A stretch of DNA of 64,000 nt from Anniella stebbinsi. Lineage: Eukaryota; Chordata; Lepidosauria; Squamata; Anniellidae. The number at the start of each line of letters is the position of its first letter. Position 1 is the first letter of the stretch. A program made the translations under genes and the position numbers. Under the pieces are notes generated by a model, which was not told where the DNA came from, did not search any database, and saw only the letters and a program-made list of their open reading frames with translations. Shown here piece by piece: positions 10,640 to 22,203 of this stretch. The stretch covers positions 14,531,501-14,595,500 of the forward strand of contig JARDYH010000001.1 of the NCBI GenBank assembly GCA_029215795.1, given 5' to 3'.

Positions 10640-11940
10640 TGGGAAGGAAAGGCTGGGATGAGAAATTATAATGTTATCCTCCTCTTCTTCTATGGAACAC
10701 TAATTTAAGTAGAAATAGTCAATGACGATGCATGTTTTCTTCACTAACTGCTTGCATCCCCCTTTTAGCATGATAATAATTGGCTGGACAGTCATGCTGG
10801 CACAGGAGTGTAAAACAATCCTGGCTTTTATATAGGCCCTTAGGGCAATGAGGGTAATGGTGTTACTTAAAACTTGAAGGCCTTTCCACTGGGAAAGTTT
10901 TTGAAGCACCAGTGACCTGCGCTTTCCACATGTTGACATTTGCGTGTGCTCGTAAGAGTTGTAAAAGCTCCTAATGGCAGAGTGAAAGAAGCCATTAAAC
11001 GAGAGCGAGCGAGCAAGAGAAGTCTTTGCTTTTACATGCCAGAATAGATTGCTTGTCCTCCAGCTGGCTACTTGGATCACTTAGAAAATATGTTGGGGAG
11101 AAGTGGTGGAACGCCAAAATGCTGCAGCTAAATCATCCAAGATGGAGGTGGTGTCCTCACCTTTGGAAACAGGCTTCAGATATTGCGAATAGGTTTTTGT
11201 TGTGCCTTAGCCCAGCTGCTGTTATTGAAAGCTGGAGCAGCCTGAGCTGTAGACGCAATGTGGAAAGTGGGATGAGGTGAAGGAGAGACATGATGGAGAG
11301 GGGAACGCTTATGGTTGGGTATGTAGTCAAGGTTTTGCTGCCCAAACCAATTGACCTCTAAGTAGCTGTTCCCCCTCCCCCCTTAGGTGTCGCTTATAGT
11401 CAACCTGGTTGGCTTTGGTGAAAGGCTGGGAATTCTTTCCAGGCCCTTTCCGATCCTTTCTGTTCCCTTTCCTGTGCCAAATGAATAGAAAACGTGAGTA
11501 ACTGATGAGGAATACAGGTGCACCTTCCAAATATAAACTAATACATTTAATTTGCACAACTGACTCATCCGATGATCACAGAATGCAGGCTTCCTAGATG
11601 AAAAATCTGGATTTGGGCAAGGGGGTTAGAGAAAGAAAAGCAGTTTCGACTCCAGAGAATTTTGTTTGGGTGGCCTGGAAGAAAAGGGCTGGCAAAGACC
11701 ACAGCTGGCAGAGCAAGGATTCATCCTCCCCTTACAGCTCCTGGCCAGGAAGTTATTGGCAGAGATTGGCTTGAGGCCTGCTGGCTGGGAAGTTGACTTC
11801 CTCCCAGCTAGCTTCACTGGCTCCAGATTTCAGGGTTAGGAGCTTGGAGTGTGTGAGAGAGAAGAAATGCAGTATTTCTATGTCCCATTGATTTCAGTAC
11901 GATTTAAGTGTGACTTAAGTTTAGTTGGATCAATGGTTTT
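10640..11940. other. non-coding stretch
   Basis: No recognisable exon or element. The minus-strand open frame 10700-11080 (126 codons) has no domain I recognise, and its composition looks like random translation. Confidence 0.5.
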
Positions 11941-12249
11941 TTACATTTGTTATGGGAAGTGTACTGCATAGGCGGGAGGCCCAGGGGTCACCCTAAGCAA
12001 AGTAGGAGTCAAGGATGTCATGTCCTTCCAGCATGGATAATGTAGGGGTGAGCTTACCTGCTCAACTTGCGGCTCGCCCAAGCACTGACTGACAAGCAAA
12101 GTCTCCAAAGCTCCTTGTTCTGTAATCTCCATTATTAAAATACTTGTATAAAGCAATACAGCAACAGCTAGCTCTGGAGCCTGCACTCAGGAAAAAAGCC
12201 AAGACCAGCAATCCCACCCTGGCTTTCACTCTGCCTCCAGCTAACAGCT

Positions 12250-12306
12250 GCAGACCTCTAGAGGACTGATAGCTGCACTCTCTTAAAGTTACACACACAC
12301 ATACCA
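12250..12306. repeat. direct repeat, left copy (flanks gypsy fragment)
   Basis: Begins 'cagacctctagaggactgat' and ends in a short CA run. About 57 bp, repeated at 12747-12806 with a few substitutions ('ctagagg' versus 'cttgagg', 'gatagctgc' versus 'gatcgctac'). Confidence 0.85.
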
Positions 12307-12344
12307 CATACCACTTTCTCCATGTGAATGGTAACTTTCATACC

Positions 12345-12750
12345 CTTAAGTTTAATAAGGACAAAATCCAATTGCTAGTGGACACTTTTAAATATATGGG
12401 CCATATCTTCTCCAAGGATGGCGTATGGCCAGATGCCAGCAAAGTGAAAGCAAATACTCAATTGCCTGCACCTGAGGACAAGAAGGGGCTTCAAAGGATT
12501 CTGGGGATTATTCAATACTTGGCCCAATATATACCTAATGAGTCCAGTTTAACAGCCCCCCTGAGGACTCTGTTGTGAAATGATGTTATATGGTAATGGG
12601 GGCCTGAGCATCAGGCAGCTTTTGAAGGATTGAAACAAGCCATCACAAATGCACCAGTTTTGCAGTATTTTGACCCGAAAGAGCAACTATGGGTTCAAGC
12701 TGATGCCTCCAAGGATGGTTTGGGGGCATGCTTATTTCAGAAAAACAGAC
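12345..12750 (+). mobile_element. Ty3/gypsy retrotransposon pol fragment (RT to RNase H), pseudogenised
   Basis: One plus-strand frame reads the end of a gypsy-type reverse transcriptase and the start of RNase H, interrupted by two in-frame stops (12576 TGA and 12594 TAA). Recognisable blocks are FKYMGHIFSKDGV, the RT-RNase H linker GLQRILGIIQYLAQYIPN, and then VLQYFDPKEQLWVQADASKDGLG, where the first catalytic Asp of RNase H lies in QADASKDG. The catalytic YxDD of RT, the protease and the integrase are missing. The fragment starts and ends abruptly between two copies of a ~57-bp direct repeat. Dead. Confidence 0.87.
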
Positions 12751-12806
12751 CTCTTGAGGACTGATCGCTACACTCTCTTAAAGTCACACACACACACATA
12801 TCACAA
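12747..12806. repeat. direct repeat, right copy (flanks gypsy fragment)
   Basis: Second copy of the repeat at 12250-12306, with a longer CA run. Its first bases coincide with the end of the pol reading frame (codons for RPL), so 'cagacctct' may be the junction homology. Confidence 0.85.
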
Positions 12807-12809
12807 AGG

Positions 12810-13345
12810 AGAGCACACTATATCAATTGCTGGCTGGAGTATTCTCCCATAAGAAGCTGTTGTCCCAGCAAAGAGATTGTTCTTCTTCTGGGATTTCATG
12901 GCAAAGCAAGGCCTGAAGGCCCTATTGCCACCACCTACTGACATATAATAGCCCAGGCAAATGAATTACAAACTGCCAACTAATTACTATCAAACAAAAA
13001 TGCCATATGGCAGAGGTGGCACAGAATCAAAGCTCAGGAAGTTCAACAAAGGGCTGCAGTCAACTGAGGCCTTAAGAAGGCTAGCAGAGGCTCCACCCCT
13101 GCTGGATGCAGTTCTTAAAGGGCCAGTGTCTGTTTATGCAGCCTTATGTTCCTAGGCAGCTGGGGAAAAGGAGAAACTGCAGGGAAGCCATCCTCAGCTC
13201 CAGATAATGAGAAAGTTGCATCCTCTGGCTAGGAATATATAGAATGGGGGTGTGGAGGACTTCTGCTAAAGTGGGGTGACCAGTGACCCATCTGAATCAG
13301 AGTCTTCCTTTGGGTAGTAGGGCAAAGCCTCAGACCCAGGGGATA
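12810..13345. other. possible LTR-retrotransposon debris
   Basis: Repetitive-style sequence next to the gypsy pol fragment, including 'ggaagttcaacaaagggctg' and 'ggaatatatagaatgggggt', the latter TATA-like. No LTR boundaries are visible. It could be part of the same decayed element. Confidence 0.3.
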
Positions 13346-14225
13346 GGGCAGAATGCATTTCATTAGATGCTTTTAAGTGGCATCTTCCAGCTCTCACAGC
13401 TAAATCTCTGCTCAAAATATGCATACCTTAAAAAGGAAATGGGTCTGATAAAGCTCTTTCTCTTTTCTCTCAGTCTTTTAAAAAATATACAGTTAAGACA
13501 GAATTAAATGACATGGGTAAGGATGCAAGAGAATCATAGAAGTTCTAACGAGATCCTTGTGGACGGCATAATGACCTGCAGAGAGTCTTGTGGCAGATAA
13601 TGAGGTACAGACAAACAATAAATCACATTTTTGCTACATTGTTAAGCATCAGGTCACCACCAGATCTTGACAATTGCCTGCAATGATTGGTACTTAGAAA
13701 GCCTATGATTCAGTTTCCAGGAGATATTGGTGACAGGTGCTGTAAGGCAAATGCTGCTTCAGCCTACCAAGAAATCCTTCTTGAAAGAAATTTGTCTCTC
13801 ACCTGAGGGATAATTACCTGCTGTACCTGGAAATGCTTCATTCCAAATTACAATGGACCTGACTGCTCAGGTCATTTCTACTCCGTGTGCTTATGCACAC
13901 ATTCCATATTTGTTAACTCCTGGGATTCAAAGGTGGGGCCATAGAGAGGTAAGGGGAAGGGAAAGATGGCGGACAGGACTGTATAAATCTTTCAAGGTTG
14001 ATTTGCCTGTCCCTCCACAGGCAGATGAAGTGGCTGCTCAGGATGAGGGTAAGGGAAGGCGACTTGGATAGTTCTTTCTGCTGCATTCAATTTTTTTTTT
14101 AAATACCTCATGTTATTTATTTTCTGAATAGGAAGAACTTTTGAATTTTGGCAAGTGCTCATCAAAAAATAAAGAAAGAAATGAAATGCTCGCCTATCTA
14201 CACTGCCCAGATTTGACAGGTACAG
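13346..14225. other. non-coding stretch
   Basis: Nothing recognised. Confidence 0.5.
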
Positions 14226-14570
14226 TAGGGTGACCCTATTTAAGAAACCAAAAAGAGGATACCTAGTGGTCGGGGGCAGAAAAGCATGCTTTCCGGGGGC
14301 CCTGGAAAGCACGGCATTCCCTCCCTGCCCCCTGCTTCAATCATTGCCTTTTCTATAATGTTCGGGAATGGCATGCTTTCCCCTTGAAGGCCCCAAGTAG
14401 AGCGGGGGGGGGGGGGAATGACCCGCTTCTAGAAAGCTAATGGCGGCCTTAAAGGGGAAAGCGTATCATTCCCGGACATTATAGGAAATTACAGAAAATC
14501 CCCCCCTGACACCCAGGATAGGACAAAAACCAGGATAAATCTGGGGAAATCCTGACAGTTGGTCACAGCT
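14226..14570. mobile_element. palindromic hAT-like MITE, second type with TAGGGTGACC end
   Basis: The left terminus 'tagggtgaccctatt' pairs roughly with 'ttggtcacagct' at the right. The interior is a long inverted repeat: 'ataatgttcgggaatggcat' with 'cattcccggacattata', and 'ttccccttgaaggcc' with 'ggccttaaaggggaa'. A poly-G run of 13 (14404-14416) lies near the centre. No coding capacity. Confidence 0.68.
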
Positions 14571-15535
14571 ATTCCCAGCTTGGAGTGAGAAGCAGGATGT
14601 TTTCTGCTTTGCCATGCAGCCTTTCAAGATGAGGAGCCTTAAAAATAAAAGTGGCAATCCAAATTCAGCACTAAAGTAGTTGAATACACAGGGATACATA
14701 CCAAGACATTTAAGAGAAAAGCACTCAGAGCCCTGGGCCTGGATCAACAAATCAATCAGTTGGGGTTTCTCCCACCTTCAGTGTATTGAAATCTCAAGTT
14801 ATCCCCCCTCCCAAATATGGAGAATTTTGCAAATTTGGGTAAATTCTTAGCAACAATTCTCATCCATCCCTAGATGTGGGGCACAATTCAGCTGTCATTC
14901 TGGAAACGAGAGGCTAGTCCAGTCCTGGTTGTACCCACTGTTGGTATCACTGGTTCTTCAGCCTCTGAGTCTGTTTCCAGGTCACTGTTGGAAACAGGGT
15001 TCATGACAACCACCCTGTCTCCCATACTGTCTAGTGAGATGGTTCCACGGATCCAGAAACCAGGTATAAAGGCAACCCCCCTCTCCCATTATTTGTATCC
15101 GGACAACTGCTATCTGTAGAATACTGCTATTGAAATCCCACCTGGTTTTATCAGTGTAGTCACGGGTACAGCTATCCTCCATGAAATTGTCATTTACACT
15201 TTTACATGCCTCTAAAATGGTGGCCGTCACCCCGTCACGCGGCAGAGAATTCCATATATGAAATTATATTGATAACTAGTATCTGGCTGATGAGAAATTC
15301 TTATATGAAATTGGCCAGATCCATCAAGACATTTGTCTTTGCATTTTTTTTGTGCGTTGAAAACATCTTAAAAGTAAACTGTGTGTGTGTGTGTGTGAAA
15401 AGAGAATGTGTGAAGCGGCATGGAAAGTGTATCTCAGAATTTTCTGTGATCTTCCAAATGTACTGCAACATTCAGCCTTGCCTGGAATAGAACCGCAACT
15501 TTGCACCCCCCAAAAAGAAAAAAAAAAGATACCAT
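14571..15535. other. non-coding stretch
   Basis: No recognised element; a (GT)n run lies at 15379-15397. Confidence 0.5.
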
Positions 15536-15537
15536 AT

Positions 15538-15885
15538 AGCTGGAAAAGGTGCAGAAAAGGGCAACCAAAATTATCAAGGAACTGGAGCAAGCCTTCTAGG
15601 CAGAAAGGTTATCATATTTAGGGCTTTCTAGCTGAGAAAAAAAAGCAAGTAAAGGGGAGGGTGAAACAGGACAGAGTTTTGCATGGTGTGGAATAAGTGG
15701 ATGAGGAGATATTTCCCCCCTTTCTCTCTCATAATACTAGAAGCTGGGATCACCCAGTGAAGTCCAGTGTTAGGAGATTCAGGAAAGACAAAAGGAAGGA
15801 CTTCTTCACACAGTGTTTAATCAAACTGTGGAATTTGCTAACACAAGATATTTCTGGGCTAGATATTGTCCTGTGTCAAGTCTAG
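15538..15885 (+). mobile_element. CR1-superfamily LINE C-terminal fragment (second subfamily)
   Basis: Plus strand reads 'aaaaggtgcagaaaagggca', then codons for RRYFPPFLSHNTRSWDHP and KDFFTQCLIKLWNLL, the C-terminus of the subfamily whose 3' end is seen at 5185. Several small indels and an A-rich insertion break the frame. Confidence 0.72.
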
Positions 15886-15918
15886 TCAACCATTATGTGG
15901 AAGTGACAGAATAAACCC

Positions 15919-15932
15919 GGGGGGGGGGGGGG
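15919..15932. repeat. poly-G tract (14 G)
   Basis: Uninterrupted G run after 'ataaaccc'. Confidence 0.9.
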
Positions 15933-15939
15933 AGGATTG

Positions 15940-17885
15940 TCCCTCCCATGCAGAAACATGTCCTTTATTTCCTTGATGGGCTTTTCACATGTTGGGATAC
16001 AAAGATGCAGATGGGTATGCTTGCCACTCCACATTCAAAGTGGAGTGTGGTTTGGGAAGGATACAGGCATATCAGACACAAACATCTTCTAGTTCGTTCC
16101 ATCCTTTATCCCCTTCCCTCAAAAGAGCTGGGATGTTTGCGAGAATGAGGGACATAATGCACACAATTTATGCATGAACTGGCAAATACATCACCCCCCC
16201 ACACACACACACAATACACCTGCATATACAGAGAATTTCCTTTCCCCCCAAAAGGATGAATTAACCCTATGGACCCTTTGCAAACCCAAAAGTAGGGAAA
16301 CAGCAGTAGAAAAAGGCCTCCACTCCCAATCTATTTATCAATATTAGGAACAATCAAGAGAACACCTAGAATTTTAATAGCTGGCTCTTGCTAACACGGA
16401 TATCTGTATCCAGTCTAACGCTTTTCAAATGGCATCCATAAAGTGATATTAGAGGTGCAGTCATAGAAAATTGCTTTACAGCTTCACGGCACCTATATTT
16501 CGCAAAAAAAAAACCCCTGTTCCCTCCTCAAATGTTGCATTTTGCCATCTAGCTTTGTACTTCTTTTAAAAGAAAGCACTATACAATGAATGCAAGTTTT
16601 TTGGGTTCTGTTTTCACAGTGTCCTTGAAGTTGTTGTCAAGGTGGTTGACACTTCGTAATAACATTTTAATGTGACAGTGACATTGGATTGTACAAGCTT
16701 GGGATGCAGCTGTACCCTTTGTACTTCATTATGAGCAAATGAAGCATTGGGTGGGAAAGTTAAGGCTATTTGATGAATGGACTGTATTCTGTCTTTGTTA
16801 TTTGAGAGAACACAGAGGCCGGTATTAGCCAGGAAACTGTGCTATTGCATTTAAATTACATCTTTTCCCCAGCCTTTTCTTAAAAGGGGGAGAAAGATAC
16901 TCCCAGCTTGCTATGGTTTGAGAAGAAGTCATCATTTGTATGGTGACTGGAGGAAAAAAAATGTCCCTGTTAAGGAGAAATAAATGCCATAAAGAAGTCT
17001 GTTTCATTCGTTGTCACCCAAACGGAACTTTTGAGCTGTAAATTTTGATTCAGCTAATCTGCCCAAATTCATATTTCTCAACAACTAATGCAACCCCAAG
17101 TTACCTGTTAACAGTATGTCTTGTTGTGAATTAAATCTCAATGGATTCAATCCACTGGACCATGTCGTTGTTCTGTTGGGAATGCTGGATCTAATAGAGG
17201 ATAATAATAATATGGAAATGGGATGGAACTTATTAGTAGCAATCAAAACAATTCCCAGTAACTGGAGGGGGGGGGAATAAAAGCTCATCTTACCGTTAGG
17301 TTGATTTCATAAAATCTGTGATAATGCATATATGACAAAACTGTTATTCATTTAAGAGAAAGAAGGCAACAGAGACATCGGATTTGCTATAAATTGGATG
17401 TTATTGTCTGCATTTTGGAATGATGATAATGTTTGGGCCATATAAAAATAATTTATAATTTCCTTTAAAAAAATGAAATGCAGAATTAATTGAATAAAAT
17501 AGTGGCTATTTTGCCTTTAAAACTAGCAGGCAGAAATTCAACATATGCAGTTACTGTCCAGCATGCAATTACAGCAGGGGTGGGAATTCAATTTTGGAGA
17601 AGTTCTCAAGGACTGTATTCCAAGAGTGGGTGGAGCCAAAGGGAAAGGGGAGTGGCCAATCCCCCCAACATACTTTAGCCTAAAGCTCTGACTGCCAATA
17701 ACCAGGCCTTAGGAGAGGCTTATCAACTTTTTAGAATGGTGAACCCCTGGAGGGTCAGTTTGAGATTGCAGAGTTGCAGCGATGGGCAAAACTTAAATTT
17801 TTATTTGTTACGCTGCAATTAAAATTACAGGAGGTCCCACCACTGTAACTCCTGGCTGAGCACTCTCAGACAGTATTGTGGGGCT
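15940..17885. other. long unique-looking non-coding stretch
   Basis: About 1.9 kb with little repeat content, apart from 'ccccccacacacacacac' near 16195. AT-rich and with no exon that I can support. The low repeat density could reflect conserved non-coding DNA, but that needs alignment. Confidence 0.5.
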
Positions 17886-17888
17886 ACA

Positions 17889-17893
17889 CATAT

Positions 17894-17932
<39 letters not shown>

Positions 17933-17937
17933 TTTTA
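17889..17937. repeat. (TTTA)n microsatellite
   Basis: About eleven TTTA units. It is the 3' tail of the minus-strand L2 that follows. Confidence 0.92.
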
Positions 17938-18590
17938 TTACATTTGTATACCGCCCCATAGCAAAAGCTCTCTGGGTGGTTCACATAAGATTAAAACAAT
18001 TTAAAACAATATACAAAACTTAAAACAGCAAAAACATACAATATACACACACATTTAAAACCACTATAATAACTTTAAAAAGCTATAAGCCTAAAAACAA
18101 AACAAAACAAACTCAGGCTCGTCAGATATTGCTAAATGCCTGAGAGAAGAGGAAAGTCTTGACCTGGTGCCGAAAAGATAACAATGTTATCGCCAGGCGG
18201 GCCTTGTCGGGGAGATAGTTCCACAATTGGGGGGCTACCACAGAGAAGACCCTCTCCCTTGTTGCTAACCTCCAAGCTTCCCTCGGAGGAGGACCTTAGA
18301 TGTTGATCATAGTGTACCGGTAGGTTCATGTCGGGAGAGGCATTCCATCAGGTATTGTGGTCCCAAGCCGTGTAAGGCTTTATAGGTTAAAACCAGCACC
18401 TTGAATCGGGCTTGGAAACATACAGGCAGCCAATGCAAGTGGGCCAGAGTAGGTCTTATATGCTCGAACCTTCTGGTCCCAGTTATCAATCTGGCCGCTG
18501 CATTTTGCACAAGCTGCAGCTTCCGAACCGTCTTCAAAGGCAGCCCCATGTAGAGTGCATTGCAGTAATCTACTTCTTTGTGTACGGCAT
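17938..18590 (-). mobile_element. L2-like LINE, 5'-truncated, minus strand
   Basis: The tail 'accgccccatagcaaaagct' is the 3' UTR signature 'agctttTGCTATGGGGCGGT' on the minus strand. The body encodes KLQLVQNAAARLITGTRR, LAHLHWLPVCFQARFK and ALHGLGPQYLMECLSRHEP, with a frameshift downstream. Its truncated 5' end abuts the oppositely oriented L2 at 18590. Confidence 0.87.
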
Positions 18591-19008
18591 ACTCCTCCTA
18601 GGAGAACTCAGTCCACAGATCCAAGAATTGGACTAAGGTGGCGAAGTCTAAGCTCTGGGCATTTTTCCATCTTGTCCCATGACTGTGGAACTCTCACTCT
18701 CTATACAAGCCAGAGTTGGACAAATTTAGAGAACGTCTAAAAACCAATTTGTTCGAGTCGGGGCCATAGGTATTGGTGTATGGTCTGAGGAACAATCACC
18801 TTGTTTTTGAATTTTAAATTCTTTGGTTGTTTTAATTGATTGGTTGTGAATTAGTTTAATCTTTGGTTAGTGGTTTATCTAATGTGTATTTATTGATTTT
18901 TTTTGCTTACATTGCGATGTTTTGTATGTTTTGGTTAATTGGAATGTGCTCTGGTATGGAGCTCAATATAAATTTATCTTGTTGTTTTTGCTTGTTTGTT
19001 TGATCTAG
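18590..19008 (+). mobile_element. L2-like LINE 3' end, plus strand
   Basis: Remnants of the C-terminus ('catgactgtggaactctcac') are followed by an AT-rich 3' UTR ending 'gctcaatataaatttatctt'. The tail differs from the minus copy next to it, so these are two insertions of different subfamilies. Confidence 0.65.
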
Positions 19009-19017
19009 CAGGGCAGT

Positions 19018-19095
19018 TCTGGGCCAGATCTACACCAAGGAGGATATAACACTTGAAAGCAGTTTGAAAACACTATGTGGAATATGTCATGGGGC
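19018..19095. mobile_element. end fragment of an ATCTACAC-type MITE
   Basis: Starts 'gggccagatctacaccaagg', then 'ggatataacacttgaaagca'. This matches the ends near 22680 and 28791. Only one terminus is present. Confidence 0.6.
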
Positions 19096-19099
19096 CCAT

Positions 19100-19925
19100 A
19101 TCCTGCCTTGCTCTGATGGTGGCCACTTGGGTTTGGTTGCAGAGACTTACATAGCTGTAGATGTGTACGCAGGAATTTAAACATCAAAGTCTCCCCCTCC
19201 AAATGATAAAAATAAAAGACTCAGATATGTAAGATCAGAACTTAGCGTAGTTACACATCTATGGAGGATTCCGTTTCATCTCAGAACATTTGCTAGTTTA
19301 AAATGGATGAATGGGTGGAAGATGAGGTAGTGGGAAAGGGGGCACAGGAATGACATAGGAGCAAGATGTGGATCGCTGGCAAAGCAATGCTGCAGCAAAT
19401 ACAACCCATGGGGGAAATGACAAGATTTGCCTCAGTGACAGAGTTGTGGAATCTGACAAAGAAACAGCTACTTGAAAGCCATCTGTTGGTGACCAGAAAA
19501 ATGAGGGCACCACTTCTAAACAGTCATACAGGACGAGAGAAGCTAACTATCAAGCATCGACACAGGGTAATCACAAATGGCAGAGCACTGTGCTTGCAAG
19601 GGGAGGAGGCCTCTCCCTCTCTCCATGGGGAATCCATGGATGCCTGCTTTTATTTAACAGCCTTCCCCCCCCTTTTTAAATAAGAAATGATATGGAAATT
19701 ATATGGAAGCACCTTAATCGCACTTTTGACACTGCAAATTCAAGCAAGTGTTATGGAATTATTGGTAAAATAACAAGCCGAAGGGGAAATTGGAATGGAA
19801 TAACGTGGCCAAAACTGAAGCCGGTTTTGAGAACTCATCGCAAAGCCAAACCTTGTGAGTACATTTACACTGCAAAAATTACATCGGGCTTATTCTAGTT
19901 TAAGAGAGTAATCCTGTTGCCCACA
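19100..19925. other. non-coding stretch
   Basis: No recognised element. A 105-codon open frame at 19366-19683 has no domain I know. Confidence 0.45.
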
Positions 19926-20325
19926 CAGGCTGGATCTACACATCGTCCTCAATGCGCCCTCCATGTTCCACAAGCTGCTTTGGAGCGCTGCGCTTCATCT
20001 AGTGTGGCTCAAGCCACGGAGGCTCTGCTCGCGCTCTCGCCGCCGCCGCCGCCCTTTCATCCTGCCGGTCCCAGGGAGGGAGGAGGGAGGGTTGCAAACA
20101 AAAGCTAGCAATTGGAAATCCCTCTCCCAATCGCTGGCTTTTGTTTACAATCCTCCCCCTCCCTCCTCCCTCCCAGGGACCGGCCTGGAAGAAAGGGTGG
20201 CGGCCGCGGTGGCGTGGGCACGGGCAGAGCCTCCAAGGCTTGAGCCACACTAGGCGGGGTGAAACGCTACGAAGTGGCTTGTGGCGCAGGGAGGGCGCAT
20301 CGAGGATGACGTGTAGATCCTGCTG
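19926..20325. mobile_element. 400-bp GC-rich hairpin MITE
   Basis: The whole element is an inverted repeat. Left end: 'ctggatctacacatcgtcct' then 'caatgcgccctcc'; right end: 'ggagggcgcatcgaggatga' then 'cgtgtagatcc'. The inner arms contain 'gtgtggctcaagcc', 'ggagggttg' and 'caaacaaaagc' with their complements; the centre lies near 20125. Rich in CpG (cgccgccgccgcc near 20040). The open frames on its two strands (19963-20253 plus, 19999-20250 minus) read nearly the same peptide only because the element is a palindrome. Non-autonomous, superfamily unknown. Confidence 0.8.
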
Positions 20326-20805
20326 CAGTCATCATCTGAGGGGTGATAGGATGCTGAGGATTTCCCCCTTCAAGGCCACAGATAGAGTTCCAACCTCAGA
20401 GGGAGAGATCCACCCACCAAGCCTCTCCTAGCTGCTGCAGAAAGCTCAGAGCGGCAACCGCAGGAAGAGGAGGAAGAAGGAGAAGATGTGTCAGCAGGCG
20501 GGAAAAGGAGAAGAGAAGCCAAATCCAATTGCTTCTCCTTTCCATTCCATGGCAACAAGCATAAGTTAGATGGGCTCAGAAACCCATGTAATGTAGATTG
20601 CACTAAAGAGGGATGGGGAGGCTAAAAAACAAAAACCTCTGCCATTTTTTCTATCCTGCGCGGCTTTTATCAGCAGGGCTTAGGATACTCTGTCAAGGTT
20701 CCTTCTATGACCTGAACCCCTTGAGTGATTCTTTAAAGATCATGTGCCTCCTTAAGCATCCCACCTTCCTTCTTCCCAGAAAGGTGGGGCTTAGGATGTA
20801 GATGT
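20326..20805. other. non-coding stretch
   Basis: GC-moderate with purine-rich 'gaagaggaggaagaaggaga'. No exon supported. Confidence 0.45.
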
Positions 20806-20809
20806 GGGT

Positions 20810-21330
20810 TGACTGGCACACCAGACACTTTCTGGTTTAACACAACGGTTTCCTGATATATTAAAATGAGCAAATTCCAATTAAAGGTATTTAGTCACTA
20901 GATCAGAGTGATACAAAGGCATTAGAAGAAAATAAAATTTGCAAAAATGCAAGTTCTTTTACCCCAAGCTGCGCCTAGACTTCTTCAGGCTGCTTCTTCC
21001 TCATGCTCTCATCTTTATCTGCTGTCATCTTTTCCTGCTCTCTTTGGCTGACTCTCTCTTCTCTTTTTATACCCTATTCCCCCAAAACATAAAGTGCTGC
21101 TTGAAGAAATGAAACTTAACTGGGAAATGAATCTTAACCAGAGAAATGAAACTACTCCTCTCAGGGATACCCACTCCCAACAGAATAACCCCAGGCCTCT
21201 AAGTCCTGACCTATTTACTTTGCCTCTGTAGGCCTCAAAACCTCATGCCCAGACACTCCTAGGAATGCACCTAAAGTTTCATCCTCAGCCACAAGGAATC
21301 CTGAGCATCCTGAGCATCCTTGTGTGGGGA
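20810..21330 (+). mobile_element. LTR-like dispersed repeat
   Basis: The segment 21110-21245 recurs in opposite orientation at 57640-57765 (shared blocks 'gaaactactcctctcaggga' and 'gcctctgtaggcctcaaaacc'), so it is a dispersed repeat. A TATA-like 'ctttttataccct' at about 21063 and pyrimidine-rich sequence upstream fit an LTR promoter. No coding part or LTR boundary is visible. Confidence 0.4.
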
Positions 21331-22203
21331 GGATGCTGAGAATGGCTATTAGTTTAGTTTCAACCTGTTTTATGCCTATGCCCTTAAACGAAACAGATGG
21401 CCAGAATCTGTTGAGTCAGGGTAATAGTCAAGATGGAGTTACGTATGGAGCTGTGGCAGGGTTATTGAGTGAAGAACAGTCTTTCTTTTGTGCAAAAGGG
21501 TGTGTGGAAGCAATCCTGTCAGCTGAGAGGAAAGAGGTTAGGGTATAGGATATTCTACGTTGATGGCTACATAAAGCTGAGGGCGCATCAACATGGCCTT
21601 CCACTCTGCTTATGTATCTATCTTCCTTTCATGTTGGATCTTCCAACTTGGTTGGTGTGCCCTGAATATTTGAAGAGCTTCCTGTCTGGAACGCTTTTAT
21701 TTATTTATTTATTTATTTGGTACGACAACAGGGAAGGGGAAAAAAATAGAGCTATGCGTTGTGGCATCTCAGTGCCAACATTGTTTTCTGGGTTATAGAA
21801 ATGCAAAATGAAATGAAATAAAAATTGCATTTGTTTTGAAGTGAATGTTACTGAAATTCATCAGGGGAAGTGGGTGGGTGGGGGGTTGGGAGATTGTGCT
21901 GTCAACCCCTCTTCCTCTCTGTGTATTTGTTTTGCTCGCTAAGACGCTGCTGAGAACCACTTGTTTTCTTAGCGCAATCATGCACCTGTTTTTAATCTGT
22001 CAAATACTGGACGGATGCTTCAGTTTGTGGAAGGGTTGTTTTTCTTCTTCTTTTGTTTTTAACTTTAGGGGAGAGCAATGATGTGATTAGAAAGCTGAAA
22101 GGTAGTACCAGGAGGATGAAACGAGTCCAAGTTGCTAAAATCAAAACGGAGAGAAGGTAGCCCTTTTCCCTTACTTTACGTTCTGACCTAGTCTCATGTA
22201 ATT
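21331..22203. other. non-coding stretch with a G-quadruplex motif
   Basis: No gene recognised. At 21864-21890 four or more G-runs of at least 3 with short loops (gggg, ggg, ggg, gggggg, ggg) fit a canonical quadruplex pattern. A TTTA run lies near 21697-21718. Confidence 0.5.

Noticed and set aside
19963..20253. Matching ~90-codon open frames on both strands (19963-20253 plus, 19999-20250 minus)
   Set aside because: They are alike only because the DNA is a palindrome; no gene features.
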